Of a stretch of 64,000 nucleotides of DNA, positions 24,149 through 33,506 are shown one piece after another. The stretch's first letter is position 1. Every line of letters begins with the position of its first letter. Below the pieces are notes generated by a model, which worked only from the letters and a program-made list of their open reading frames with translations, was not told where the DNA came from and ran no database searches. The stretch lies in the NCBI GenBank assembly GCA_900318775.1, contig ONLY01000018.1:1-64000 (forward strand), written 5' to 3'. This DNA is from an uncultured Prevotellaceae bacterium (lineage in GTDB: Bacteria; Bacteroidota; Bacteroidia; Bacteroidales; Bacteroidaceae). A program made the translations under genes and the position numbers.

Positions 24149-24236
24149 TTGTAGGGTGTGGGATTTCGCGTCAGAATAACTTGGTCTCGCTTGACGTTGT
24201 TTTGTTGTTTCTTCCGTTCCTTCCCGAAAGCGAGTG

Positions 24237-24244
24237 CAAAGGTA
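24237..24244 (-). promoter_or_regulatory. -7 element of tRNA-Val(TAC)
   Basis: TACCTTTG on the minus strand lies 89 bp before the tRNA. Confidence 0.55.
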
Positions 24245-24312
24245 GAGAGTTTTTTAGAAACCACCAAATGTTTTCGGTACTTTTTTCTAAGTTTTTTTTG
24301 CCTGATTCGTTA

Positions 24313-24471
24313 AACGGCTGATTATCAGTAATCCGTTTTTTTCCTCCTCAAACCGCTGTTTGCCGAATCTTTTATTTTCGCGCCATATTGTGGCGTTTCT
24401 TTGTTTGTCCCCTCCCCTGCAATGTAGAGCCTCGAATTGAGGTCTCTACATGTCCTTTTAGGACTTTTTTT
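24313..24471 (+). terminator. Three T-tailed hairpins on the plus strand
   Basis: In order: ACGG...CCGT (24314-24336) then a T7 run; CGCCATATTGTGGCG (24381-24395) then TTTCTTTGTTTG; and a compound element in which TGTAGAG/CTCTACA (24423-24450) precedes GTCCTTTTAGGAC (24452-24464) and a T7 run. No plus-strand gene ends here. They may mark the 3' end of an unannotated plus-strand RNA or act as transcriptional insulation. Confidence 0.55.
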
Positions 24472-24499
24472 CATTTCCTGTGTGCTCAGGAGCCTCAAC

Positions 24500-24577
24500 T
24501 TATCTCAAAAGAGTTACGTTACTTACGAAGGCTGCCATTGCTACGAGCACCACAAGAGCTACTGTCATTGTTTCCAT
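24500..24577 (-). CDS. 25-residue predicted membrane micropeptide
   Basis: A short frame starting METMTVALVVLVAM and ending TLLR. Residues 4-18 are almost entirely hydrophobic, as in single-span bacterial micropeptides. The ATG is preceded at 9 nt by AAAGGAG, an unusually good Shine-Dalgarno for this phylum. A TACCTTTG -7 element at 24772-24779 places it behind a leader of about 190 nt that carries four repeats of AGGTAAA..AGATTG. No longer gene lies on this transcript, so the peptide may be its only product. I do not recognise a homologue. It could instead be a leader peptide of a regulatory RNA. Confidence 0.6.
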   Translation of the reverse strand: METMTVALVVLVAMAAFVSNVTLLR

Positions 24578-24582
24578 AATAG

Positions 24583-24706
24583 CAATCTCCTTTACCTTAA
24601 TTAAATTAATACTTAACCTGTTTACAATCTTGTTTACCTTTTCAAAGTTAATACTTCTTTGGGATAACAATCTTTTTACCTATATATCCTAATCAATCTT
24701 TTACCT
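24583..24706 (-). repeat. Four repeats in the micropeptide leader
   Basis: AGGTAAA(N0-2)AGATTG-like units occur on the minus strand at 24694-24706, 24668-24682, 24625-24639 and 24583-24597. The last one overlaps the ribosome-binding site. They may be protein-binding or RNA-structure elements. Confidence 0.65.
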
Positions 24707-24771
24707 GTCGCAAGGTTGAAAGGCTTATCCATTATATATAATGTTATTACCGTCCTTTCCTTTTGACACTA

Positions 24772-24779
24772 CAAAGGTA
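24772..24779 (-). promoter_or_regulatory. -7 element of micropeptide transcript
   Basis: TACCTTTG on the minus strand, 195 bp before the micropeptide start codon. Confidence 0.6.
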
Positions 24780-24855
24780 CGGCGACTTCGGCTCCTGGCA
24801 AAGGAAACGCCCTTGTTTCTTGCGCTTTTGCGTTGATATATTGATGTGTATCAAT

Positions 24856-24905
24856 AATTGTGTGGGCACACAGCTGCATTACACAAAACTATGCGCCCAC
24901 ACGAC
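24856..24905 (-). terminator. Hairpin downstream of alpha-2-macroglobulin gene
   Basis: GTGTGGGC (24860-24867) and GCCCACAC (24895-24902) pair, extendable to about 12 bp, with a 27-nt loop and AATTATT following on the minus strand. It lies 80 bp past the stop codon; function as terminator is plausible but not clear. Confidence 0.4.
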
Positions 24906-24983
24906 ATACCAGTATCAAGGGAGCTAAAACGCCCTAAAATTGGAGGAAAGCGCTCTACTCAGTCCTCAAAAATGAGGTGATGG

Positions 24984-27900
24984 CTACTCAGACACCATTC
25001 TTGCCCCCTCGGTGTGTCCGCCAAACTGCTTGGCATACGCACACTCTACGGTGGAGATGCCCACCTCGTAGGTGCCGGCACGAACAACGGAATAATCCAT
25101 ATCGACTGTTGAGGTGCCTCGTGTGAACCAATCGAAGTAGAGGTCGAAGCTGGCATCATGGATAGAGAGGTATCCACCTCGTCCACCCAGCCACTGGTAG
25201 CCAGAGAGCTGGCGCAGCGGTTCGAGGCTGGCGGGATGCTGTGCTGATACACGCACGAAGTCCATATCGCGGTCTGCCGTGATGATATGCCGGATTCTCA
25301 GTTTATCGCCTACACGCAACGCTTGCCCGGCTTTGTAGTCAGCCCAGTCTGTGCTGCCAGCGCGCTGCACATAGAACTTGCGCTGAATCTTCAGTTCGTC
25401 GGTGGCATAGCTCTTCGCTTGTCCCACATCTTCCAGGAAGGTGGCATATGCGGCTCCCCACGAGATGCCGGGGGTATGCTTCTTCACTTCCAGCCGCTTT
25501 ACCCCACTCTTGACGGCATCGGCAGGCACCTGTGCCAACACATTGCCCTGCAGAGTCAGGTTGGCCTCCCGACCTTCCAGCTGGTTGCGCTCGGTATTGA
25601 TGGTTCCGTACTCCATCTGCTGGAGTTCATGCCCGTCCACTTTCAGCACCGGCTTTTGTGCCGCATGGAAGGTTTCCATGGGTGACACCTGCAGGAGGAA
25701 GTCTGCCACATCAATGGTGTTCATGGGGTTGTCCCACTTCTGCACCTGCTTCTGTGCGATGAGCCACAACTGCATATCGTTCAGGATAGCGTCTTTCTTG
25801 TCGCGCTGGCGGATGGCTTTCATGGCCGCCACTTGTGTGGGAATGCGATAATCTCTCCATGAGTAATAAGCAGCATCGGTAGCAAAGAAGCGGCCTTGCC
25901 CGGGCTTCTCTACGGTGTAATCCTTCAAGAATGTCACAAACCTGTCGGCAGACTTGACGTGCCCGAAGGCTCTGAGCGCATAGGCTGCATTCGCCACGCC
26001 ATATATTGTCAAATCCTTAGGACTCTGCTCCACCTTCGACAGATAGGCTTCGCGCATCTGACGGATATCCTTGCTGACGGCCCTGTCTGGCATTTGGGCT
26101 GAAAGGTAGAGATAGCGGAGCGCTGAATGAGGAGGCCACGCCACTCGCTTCTGCGCTTTCTGCTCGTTATACACATTCCACTCGTGAGCATCGAGATACT
26201 GCATGCCTTTCTCCAGCATATCCTTGATGTGGGCATTCGCACGAGGCAGCTTTGCCAGCTGCTCGCACACGGCCATGGTGGTGTAGTAGCTGCTCTTCAT
26301 GCCCTTGAACCAGCTCCAGCCGCCATCTTCCAACTGCAATGCGGAGAGTTTCTGCTCTGCCTGCATCACCCTCTGCTGCAGTTCGTCTGCACTTTCATAC
26401 TTTTCCAGCAAGGGGAAGGTCTTCATCAGTTCCAGCAAGCGGGTATTGGCATAGACAGAAGCGGCATAATCAATGGCATCATCTTCGGCAGGATTCTTCA
26501 CACCACGCAACGCCTCAATGCACATCCATGCGGGATTGTCTGTGTATTCCACTTTCAGTTCACGGTTGGCAGCGGTCTTTGAGTTCTGATTGAACAGGCT
26601 GCCCAAATCCACCACCTTCGCTGTTTCCGCTCCATCCGCATGGCCCACGATATAGTATGGCACTGACTCCACCATTTCCTTCTTGGTGGAGAGGATGGGG
26701 AGAGGATTCTTCTCGCCATCGCTCACATGGCCCGACACGGCGACAAGCTCGCAGTCAAGATTGCCCCACTCTGCCTGCACGTCAAAACCGAAGCTGACAC
26801 TCACCGTCTTGCCGGCTTCCGCAGCGAAAGGCTTCTCCATGCTCAGCACCACTTCATTCGTAGCAGGGTTGATAAGGCGCATACGCACCCCACCCTTCAG
26901 CGCTTCCTCGCTCTGATTGACAACAGAGGCGGCAATCACCGCTTTGTCGCCCCAACGGAGGAAACGGGGCATATTGGGGCGCAACATGAACGCCTTGCGT
27001 GCTACAGCTGTTGCTTTGATGAGCCCATAATCCACGTCCTTCGTATGCACAAAGCCCATGAACTTCCACTCCGTCAGCGATTCTGGCAGCGAGAACTGGA
27101 TATTCACATTGCCCTGCTTGTCCGACACAAGGTGAGGCAGGAAGAAAGCGGTCTCGGCAAAGTTCTCGCGAAGAGTGGCATTGTCGAAGTCCTCCTCCAC
27201 TATTTCCTCTGCACCGGCATCTACAATGGCAAAGTCCGCCGCATCCGCCACGGCAGCAGTCTCTTCCACTTCAGCCATCAGCGCTCCTGCAGCACCTTTT
27301 CTCATCGCAGCGCGACTCGACATCAGCATGGGGCCATTCATTCTCTGACGGAAGCGATCATGCTCAAAGCCATTCAACTGGTCGAAAGTGCGTGAATAAC
27401 CTCTATATGATGAGACCTTTCCATTCAAGTAGAAAGAGGGCATCGAGGCAAAAGACTCATTAGAGGTTCTCACATAAGGGATGAACCGGCTGAACGAAAG
27501 ACCGAAGTTCCAGGCGTGCGGATAGATGCGGTCAAGCGCTGCATCATAGAGCACGGCCATCATTTCTGCGCCCTTCACTCTGCGTCCATTCTTGTCTGTC
27601 ACTATCAGCGTCCATTGCTCTTGTTGTCCTGGCTGCAACTTGTCACGGAATGTGGACCACTCCAGTTTCAGCTTCTTTTCGGGACGTGCCAAACTGAAGG
27701 TCTGGCCCATCATGGCAACATGCCCATTGCGCACATACATCACCTTCACATTGATGCCTTCGCCCCACTCTTTCCGGTAGGGCAGACGCAGATGCTTCAT
27801 GGTGCCATCGGTCACGGCACTTTGACTTTCCAGCAATCCGTCTTTCCCATATACATTATATATTATATAGGCATCAGTCTCGGAAGTGGAGAAATAGAAG

Positions 27901-30449
27901 TCCACCTGTCCGCCGGCTTCGTATTCCGAGCAATCCGTATAGAAGAAGTCCTGCTCAACTGGCTGCCCTTCAGGACGGCGCTGCTTGTCCGTTCCCATCG
28001 CCTTGAAAGAAGTGACCGGCAAAGCGGAATTGTAAGGCGTCACATACGCCATCTCCTTGACTTCTTTCCCATTCTTCGGATTGACGATGGTGGCTTCTAT
28101 GCCGTACTTCACACCTGGCACTAACGCAGCGGGCAACTGTAAGGTGTCGCCCGACATGAAAGCGCCTTGCGCTACGGTCTCTGTACCATACAGCACACGA
28201 TACGTTCCTTCCATAGGCACCTTCACACGGTCGGTATCAAGCACATCAATGACGAATGAGGGCTTCTTGGCCAAATCAGGCACTTCTTTCACCTTCACAT
28301 CGAGGGAATACCCGAAGTCGCTCACGTTCACGCTCCATTCTGCCTCATGACTCTCACCATTCTGGTCGGTCACTTGCGCCTTTACACGAAAACGAATCAG
28401 CGGGTATTCTTCAGAAAGGAATTCGTCTGTCAGACAGACAGGGACACGGAATTTGCCTTCATCATCCGTTGTGAGTTCGCCTTCGTCGAGCGTTTCCCAA
28501 GAGCGAGCGTTTCCATGCCACCACCAGCGGAGCCTGTTGGGCTGGCATTGCACGGTGTAGTGCACTTGTGCTGCCTGCACAGGCGCTCCTGCCAGCATCG
28601 CAGCGGTTCCAGCCACTTCAATCGTTTCGCCAAACTTGCCTCCTTTACGAGGGTCGAACGTGACATCGAAAGTGGGACGCTTATATTCCTCCACACGCAA
28701 TGACTCGTAGGTTTCACCTCCCGACGCACCCTTTGCGCGGACACTCCATGTGCCCACAGCGGCATCGACGGGCAATGCGAGTTCGAAGTCCGCTGTACCA
28801 AACTCATTCGTCAGGAGCTTCAGCTGCGCGACTTCCTTCCATTGGGAGTCTGTCACACGAAGGGTCACAGAGTCATTGGGCACCACCTTCACTTCGTCTC
28901 CATGCTGCCGATAGACCAGCACAGAGCCCATTACCTTCTGGCCTGGACGGTAGATGCTGCGGTCTGTCATCAGCTGAATGTTCACATGCTGGTCTTTCTC
29001 GAGCTGCCCATTCCTATAGGAATAAAGCTGCGTGTATTCGGTACAGTCGTCCTGACTTCTCACGGCGCGAATCCACAGACGCGAATCCACATCGACCATG
29101 CCATCTGGACCTGTCGTGTACTCGTATGTCAAGTTACGGTTCTCCCACCCTTCTGTCTTTTCCTTATCTCCTAGAATCTGTTTCCGGCACTGCACCTTCA
29201 CACCAGCCAGAGGACGTCCGGTTTCATTGTCCACCACATAACAGCGGAACTTCTCATCATTCATGCTTGCAATCATCAGATGCATCGTGCTAATACGGAA
29301 TTCCTGCACATTGCTGTCTCCCAAGCCTTCACCTACCAGCACATAATGCCCTGGCGCAAGATTAAAGCTGGCGGAAGCCCATCCCTTCACAGGCAATCCC
29401 TTCTGCTTGCGAGCCGCATTGACAGCATCGAGAGAGAGAGCCACATCCTTGCGGTCCACTACTTCGCCGGTGCGCAACAAAGCGCCCAAGCGGCCATTTT
29501 TCGTTCTTTCCCGACCAGCATACTTGCGCACCGTCACTTGAGCACGCTCGCAGTTCCAGAAGTGCAGCTTGGTCACGCTGGCACGGCCTGCCAAAAGACC
29601 TTCCACATTGTCCATGCTGACAGATGGTCTCAGCAACCCATTCAGCTCGCTTTGCAATTCGACCTTACACTTCGAATGGCCCACATTCTCCAAAGCCCAG
29701 CGCAAGAAGGCAATCTGGTCATCGGGGGTGTTCAACACACGCATATAGGAAAGGGCCACATCGGCACCGACTTCCTCGCCCTTCACTTCCATCAGGAGCA
29801 CATGAAGGCTATCCTTGTATTGCTGTTCGGTGAGAGCGCCGTATTTGCGGGGCACCCGGCGCATCCGTTCCAGCCATTCCTGCTTCATCTTGGCATATGC
29901 ATTCCGATTTCCACGCTGCTGATACACACGGCATGCCCGTTGATAGGCCGCAGCCTCCTCCCAATCCTCCATGCCGCTATTCTGCACAAGGAAGTCCAGC
30001 ATCACCGACAACATATCGTTGCCAAAGAGGTCGCTATCCTTTCCTTTTGACAGCAACGGAGCATAAGTGCTGCTACGGGCATTCGCCAGCGCCTCCATAT
30101 TGTCGAGCACATGAGCAAAATGCCCATTCATCCGCTTTGTATAGTCGTTGCGCGTCTCTTCATCAAAGTCGCTGATGGAGGTCCAGCGCATTTTCCTGTA
30201 TGCCGAAGCCAGCACAGCATGTGCCACACTTTGCTCCACGGGGTCTTTCCGCTTGCCCCACTCTTCTTCCATCTTCACCATATTGCCTTTGAAGGTGTCA
30301 GGGTCTTTATCTGCCGACTTCTGCAACGAATCGACAGATGCTTTCAGCTTCGTGGCAAATGGTGTCTTCTGTGCTGAAGCCACGTGCGGCATCAGCATTC
30401 CCATACAGGCAAGAAGGCCTGTTATGAAAAGAAATCTGTTCAGTTTCAT
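24984..30449 (-). CDS. Bacterial alpha-2-macroglobulin-like protein without thioester
   Basis: A 1821-residue exported protein of the bacterial alpha-2-macroglobulin family, thought to trap proteases in the periplasm or at the outer membrane. The signal peptide starts at MKLNRFLF; an ATG five codons upstream (30464) is the alternative. An MG2-type domain starts at DRSIYRPGQKVMGSVLVY, preceded by a carboxypeptidase-regulatory-like segment (NETGRPLAGVKVQC). The A2M domain with SLPESLTEWKF and the helical TED-like region (NPAWMCIEALRG) are in the C-terminal half. The thioester CxEQ is absent, as in many Bacteroidetes members. No penicillin-binding protein gene is adjacent. Confidence 0.92.
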   Translation of the reverse strand: MKLNRFLFITGLLACMGMLMPHVASAQKTPFATKLKASVDSLQKSADKDPDTFKGNMVKMEEEWGKRKDPVEQSVAHAVLASAYRKMRWTSISDFDEETRNDYTKRMNGHFAHVLDNMEALANARSSTYAPLLSKGKDSDLFGNDMLSVMLDFLVQNSGMEDWEEAAAYQRACRVYQQRGNRNAYAKMKQEWLERMRRVPRKYGALTEQQYKDSLHVLLMEVKGEEVGADVALSYMRVLNTPDDQIAFLRWALENVGHSKCKVELQSELNGLLRPSVSMDNVEGLLAGRASVTKLHFWNCERAQVTVRKYAGRERTKNGRLGALLRTGEVVDRKDVALSLDAVNAARKQKGLPVKGWASASFNLAPGHYVLVGEGLGDSNVQEFRISTMHLMIASMNDEKFRCYVVDNETGRPLAGVKVQCRKQILGDKEKTEGWENRNLTYEYTTGPDGMVDVDSRLWIRAVRSQDDCTEYTQLYSYRNGQLEKDQHVNIQLMTDRSIYRPGQKVMGSVLVYRQHGDEVKVVPNDSVTLRVTDSQWKEVAQLKLLTNEFGTADFELALPVDAAVGTWSVRAKGASGGETYESLRVEEYKRPTFDVTFDPRKGGKFGETIEVAGTAAMLAGAPVQAAQVHYTVQCQPNRLRWWWHGNARSWETLDEGELTTDDEGKFRVPVCLTDEFLSEEYPLIRFRVKAQVTDQNGESHEAEWSVNVSDFGYSLDVKVKEVPDLAKKPSFVIDVLDTDRVKVPMEGTYRVLYGTETVAQGAFMSGDTLQLPAALVPGVKYGIEATIVNPKNGKEVKEMAYVTPYNSALPVTSFKAMGTDKQRRPEGQPVEQDFFYTDCSEYEAGGQVDFYFSTSETDAYIIYNVYGKDGLLESQSAVTDGTMKHLRLPYRKEWGEGINVKVMYVRNGHVAMMGQTFSLARPEKKLKLEWSTFRDKLQPGQQEQWTLIVTDKNGRRVKGAEMMAVLYDAALDRIYPHAWNFGLSFSRFIPYVRTSNESFASMPSFYLNGKVSSYRGYSRTFDQLNGFEHDRFRQRMNGPMLMSSRAAMRKGAAGALMAEVEETAAVADAADFAIVDAGAEEIVEEDFDNATLRENFAETAFFLPHLVSDKQGNVNIQFSLPESLTEWKFMGFVHTKDVDYGLIKATAVARKAFMLRPNMPRFLRWGDKAVIAASVVNQSEEALKGGVRMRLINPATNEVVLSMEKPFAAEAGKTVSVSFGFDVQAEWGNLDCELVAVSGHVSDGEKNPLPILSTKKEMVESVPYYIVGHADGAETAKVVDLGSLFNQNSKTAANRELKVEYTDNPAWMCIEALRGVKNPAEDDAIDYAASVYANTRLLELMKTFPLLEKYESADELQQRVMQAEQKLSALQLEDGGWSWFKGMKSSYYTTMAVCEQLAKLPRANAHIKDMLEKGMQYLDAHEWNVYNEQKAQKRVAWPPHSALRYLYLSAQMPDRAVSKDIRQMREAYLSKVEQSPKDLTIYGVANAAYALRAFGHVKSADRFVTFLKDYTVEKPGQGRFFATDAAYYSWRDYRIPTQVAAMKAIRQRDKKDAILNDMQLWLIAQKQVQKWDNPMNTIDVADFLLQVSPMETFHAAQKPVLKVDGHELQQMEYGTINTERNQLEGREANLTLQGNVLAQVPADAVKSGVKRLEVKKHTPGISWGAAYATFLEDVGQAKSYATDELKIQRKFYVQRAGSTDWADYKAGQALRVGDKLRIRHIITADRDMDFVRVSAQHPASLEPLRQLSGYQWLGGRGGYLSIHDASFDLYFDWFTRGTSTVDMDYSVVRAGTYEVGISTVECAYAKQFGGHTEGARMVSE

Positions 30450-30475
30450 CTCTATAAAGTGCATAAGTTATGCTG

Positions 30476-30483
30476 CAAAGATA
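30476..30483 (-). promoter_or_regulatory. -7 element of alpha-2-macroglobulin gene
   Basis: TATCTTTG on the minus strand, 27 bp before the preferred start codon. Confidence 0.65.
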
Positions 30484-30542
30484 GACCACTCTTTTCTTCT
30501 CCGCCAAAACTTTGATATTAAAAAAACAAAAACGCTCTAAAC

Positions 30543-30624
30543 GCGCACCCTGCACGACGAATAACGCGCACCCTGCGCAATTAATGTCGCACACGGTGCA
30601 CGATTATATATGCGCACGGTGCGC
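30543..30624. repeat. Four-unit palindrome array, 23-bp period
   Basis: Units GCGCACCCTGCAC, GCGCACCCTGCGC, GCACACGGTGCAC and GCGCACGGTGCGC lie at 30543, 30566, 30589 and 30612, exactly 23 bp apart. The spacers are AT-rich and unrelated. The array lies in the divergent region between the alpha-2-macroglobulin and malQ promoters. Its layout resembles the 24-bp arrays at 12.4 and 45.2 kb, but the sequence differs. Confidence 0.9.
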
Positions 30625-30761
30625 ACGTAGGGGCGGAACGAGCCATGGCAAAAGATGAGCACGGCGAGGGATAAAAAGAGATACAGCAAGGTCTAAAAAG
30701 GAGCGCGGCAAGCATGGAAATACAAAAGCCACATTGTCAAGACGTTTTTTCATTTGATTGC

Positions 30762-30792
30762 TTTGAAACTTAGAAAAAAGTGCCTATCTTTG
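30762..30792 (+). promoter_or_regulatory. Promoter of malQ-DUF5715
   Basis: TTTG (30762-30765), a 19-bp spacer and TATCTTTG (30785-30792): a full match to the Bacteroidetes promoter consensus. The ATG follows 26 bp later. Confidence 0.85.
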
Positions 30793-30818
30793 TCCACAGA
30801 AAAACAAAACCTGTCATC

Positions 30819-33506
30819 ATGAAAATCCGATTCAATATAGAGTACCACACACAATGGGGTGAAGACCTTCGTGTGCAGTTGTGCAAGATTGATCATAACG
30901 GTCTGCACAAAGCGGTGAAGGAATGCCAGCTGGAGACTTACGACGGCAAGATGTGGGAAGGCGAAGTGACACTCCAGAGCCAAGGTATCGAGGGCATCGA
31001 ATACAAGTATGCCATGTATCGCAACAATGCCCTGGTGTGGACTGAATGGGAAGTGGCACCGCACATTGTCAAGTTTGACAGCATGACAAGCCACTACATC
31101 CTGACAGACAAGTGGCGCCCCATACCTGATGACCTGCCACTTTTTTCATCCGCCTATACGGAATGCGTCGGTGCATACTCCGACGGAACTACTCCTATCG
31201 ATACATTCTATTCTTCCACCCTGCAGCTACGCGTCGTGGAACCACGTTTGCGCAAAGGCGAATTTCTGGCCATCTGCGGCAGCACGCCCCAACTGGGCGA
31301 ATGGCAACGCGCAAAGCGAATGGCTCTTATCAACCTGCAGGAATGGGCAGTGAACATCGATGCAGACTTGCTGTTTGATGAAGCAGAATACAAATATGTG
31401 GTGGTGGATGCCAATAACAACATCCTGCGATGGGAAGAGGGCGGAAACCGCCGTCTCCGCTGTCCCAAGCTGCAATCGAAGCAAATGTGGATTAAGACGG
31501 AAGACCGTCCTGCGCTGAGCAGAGACAGCTGGAAAGTGGCAGGTGTGGTGATACCGGTCTTTTCATTGCGCTCGGCACGCAGTTACGGAATCGGTGACTT
31601 CGGTGACTTGAAAACGCTCATCCAATGGGTGGTGAAGACCAAGATGCACGCGATTCAGATTCTGCCCATCAATGACACGACCATGACTGGAACATGGAAG
31701 GATTCATACCCCTACAACTCCATTTCCATCTATGCATTCAACCCGATTTATTGCGACTTGAACGCGCTGCCCGAATTGGAGAACCGCTTTGCAATGGAGA
31801 AGTTCTTCATGAGACAGCAGAAAGTGAATTCCCTTCCTCAAATAGACTATGAGAAGGTCTTCCAGATAAAGATGGAGTATCTCCGCATGGTCTATGCGCA
31901 AGAAGGAGAGAAAGTGCTGGAAAGCGATGACTTTATCCAGTTCTTCAACAGCAACAAGGACTGGCTGGTACCCTACGCTGCATTCTCGCATCTGCGCGAC
32001 ACATACGGCACTCCAGACTTCCACAAGTGGACTCAACATAGCACGTACAACCAGCGCGAGATTGAGAAGCTCACCCGAAAGGACAGTCCCGAGTATCAAA
32101 AGGTGGCACTCTATTACTATATCCAATATCAGCTGCACCTCCAACTGCTTGACGTGCGCAATACCGCACGCGAGGCTGGAGTCATCATCAAGGGAGACAT
32201 TCCTATTGGCATCTCACGCAACAGCGTGGAAGCGTGGTCGCAACCACACTTGTTCAACATGAATGGGCAAGCTGGAGCACCACCAGACGACTTCTCCACG
32301 AACGGACAGAATTGGGGGTTCCCCACCTACAACTGGGACGCAATGGCTGCGGAAGGCTATCATTGGTGGATTAGACGATTCCAAAAGATGGCAGAATATT
32401 TTGATGCCTACCGCATTGACCATGTGCTGGGCTTCTTCCGCATATGGGAAATACCACAACATTCGGTACACGGACTGCTGGGGCAATTCTCACCCGCACT
32501 TCCCATGAGCGTGAACGAAATAGAGAGTTACGGCTTGCGCTTCAACGCGGAATACATGACTCGACCGTTCATTACCGACTGGACACTGGAACGCGTATTT
32601 GGCTATCGCGCAGACCTGGTCAAGGCACTCTACTTACAGCCTCGGACTGATGGGCGCTACGATCTGAAAGACGAGTATTCCAGTCAGCGCAAAATTGAAG
32701 CAGCATTCGCCAACAGAGCTGACGAAGACAGCATCTCCTTGCGCGACGGACTCTATGCGTTGGCATCATGTGTGCTCTTCGTTCCCGACCACAAATATCC
32801 AGAGGTATATCATCCACGCATCTCTGCACAACGCGACTTTGTCTATGAGTCGCTGCCACCACATGAGCAGGAGGCTTTCAATCGCCTCTACAACGACTAT
32901 TTCTTCCGACGCCACAACAAGTTCTGGTATCGAGAGGCCATGAAGAAGCTGCCTATCCTGACACAATCCACCCGCATGCTGGTGTGTGCAGAAGACTTGG
33001 GAATGGTGCCTGACTGCGTGCCATGGGTCATGGAGAACTTGAAAATCCTTTCGTTGGAAATCCAGACCATGCCGAAACGTCCAGAATTGCAGTTCGGGCG
33101 CTTATGGGAGAACCCATACCGTTCGGTGGCCACCATTTCCACTCACGACATGCCCCCACTCCGCATGTGGTGGGATGAAGATACAGAACGTGCACAACAA
33201 TTCTACAATCTGGCACTCTACAAAGATGGAACGGCACCTCATCCTGCTCCAGGATGGCTGTGCGAGGACATCGTAGCAGCCCATCTGTTCTGCCCGTCTG
33301 TATTTACCCTGCTTTCACTGCAGGACTGGCTATCCATCGATGAAAATCTGCGCCTTGCAGATCCTATGGCGGAACGCATCAACATCCCTGCTAATCCACG
33401 CCACTATTGGCGCTATCGCATGCACATGACTATCGAGCAACTGATGAATGCTCACCAATATAACGAAAAAGTAAAATCGCTGATTGAAAACTCCGGACGC
33501 GCATGA
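30819..33506 (+). CDS. malQ: 4-alpha-glucanotransferase with N-terminal CBM20 domains
   Basis: An 895-residue GH77 amylomaltase, probably cytosolic, that rearranges maltodextrins during glycogen or starch use. Two CBM20-like starch-binding domains occupy about 1-110 and 120-235 (GEFLAICGSTPQLGEW marks the second). Catalytic landmarks are PYNSISIYAFNPIY, GDIPIGISRNSVEAW, the nucleophile Asp in YRIDHVLGFFRIWEIP, the acid/base Glu in CAEDLGMVPDCV, and STHDMPPLRMWW. This plant DPE2-like architecture is usual in Bacteroidetes. The start at 30819 is chosen because the -7 element overlaps the upstream part of the frame. It overlaps the next gene by 4 bp (ATGA). Confidence 0.95.
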   Translation: MKIRFNIEYHTQWGEDLRVQLCKIDHNGLHKAVKECQLETYDGKMWEGEVTLQSQGIEGIEYKYAMYRNNALVWTEWEVAPHIVKFDSMTSHYILTDKWRPIPDDLPLFSSAYTECVGAYSDGTTPIDTFYSSTLQLRVVEPRLRKGEFLAICGSTPQLGEWQRAKRMALINLQEWAVNIDADLLFDEAEYKYVVVDANNNILRWEEGGNRRLRCPKLQSKQMWIKTEDRPALSRDSWKVAGVVIPVFSLRSARSYGIGDFGDLKTLIQWVVKTKMHAIQILPINDTTMTGTWKDSYPYNSISIYAFNPIYCDLNALPELENRFAMEKFFMRQQKVNSLPQIDYEKVFQIKMEYLRMVYAQEGEKVLESDDFIQFFNSNKDWLVPYAAFSHLRDTYGTPDFHKWTQHSTYNQREIEKLTRKDSPEYQKVALYYYIQYQLHLQLLDVRNTAREAGVIIKGDIPIGISRNSVEAWSQPHLFNMNGQAGAPPDDFSTNGQNWGFPTYNWDAMAAEGYHWWIRRFQKMAEYFDAYRIDHVLGFFRIWEIPQHSVHGLLGQFSPALPMSVNEIESYGLRFNAEYMTRPFITDWTLERVFGYRADLVKALYLQPRTDGRYDLKDEYSSQRKIEAAFANRADEDSISLRDGLYALASCVLFVPDHKYPEVYHPRISAQRDFVYESLPPHEQEAFNRLYNDYFFRRHNKFWYREAMKKLPILTQSTRMLVCAEDLGMVPDCVPWVMENLKILSLEIQTMPKRPELQFGRLWENPYRSVATISTHDMPPLRMWWDEDTERAQQFYNLALYKDGTAPHPAPGWLCEDIVAAHLFCPSVFTLLSLQDWLSIDENLRLADPMAERINIPANPRHYWRYRMHMTIEQLMNAHQYNEKVKSLIENSGRA

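Noticed and set aside
25287..25851. Overlapping plus-strand frames of over 130 codons inside the A2M gene
   Set aside because: They are antisense shadows of a strongly supported coding sequence.
30543..30624. Palindrome array as a CRISPR or intrinsic terminator
   Set aside because: Ten-bp spacers, degenerate units and no T-run; both ideas fail.
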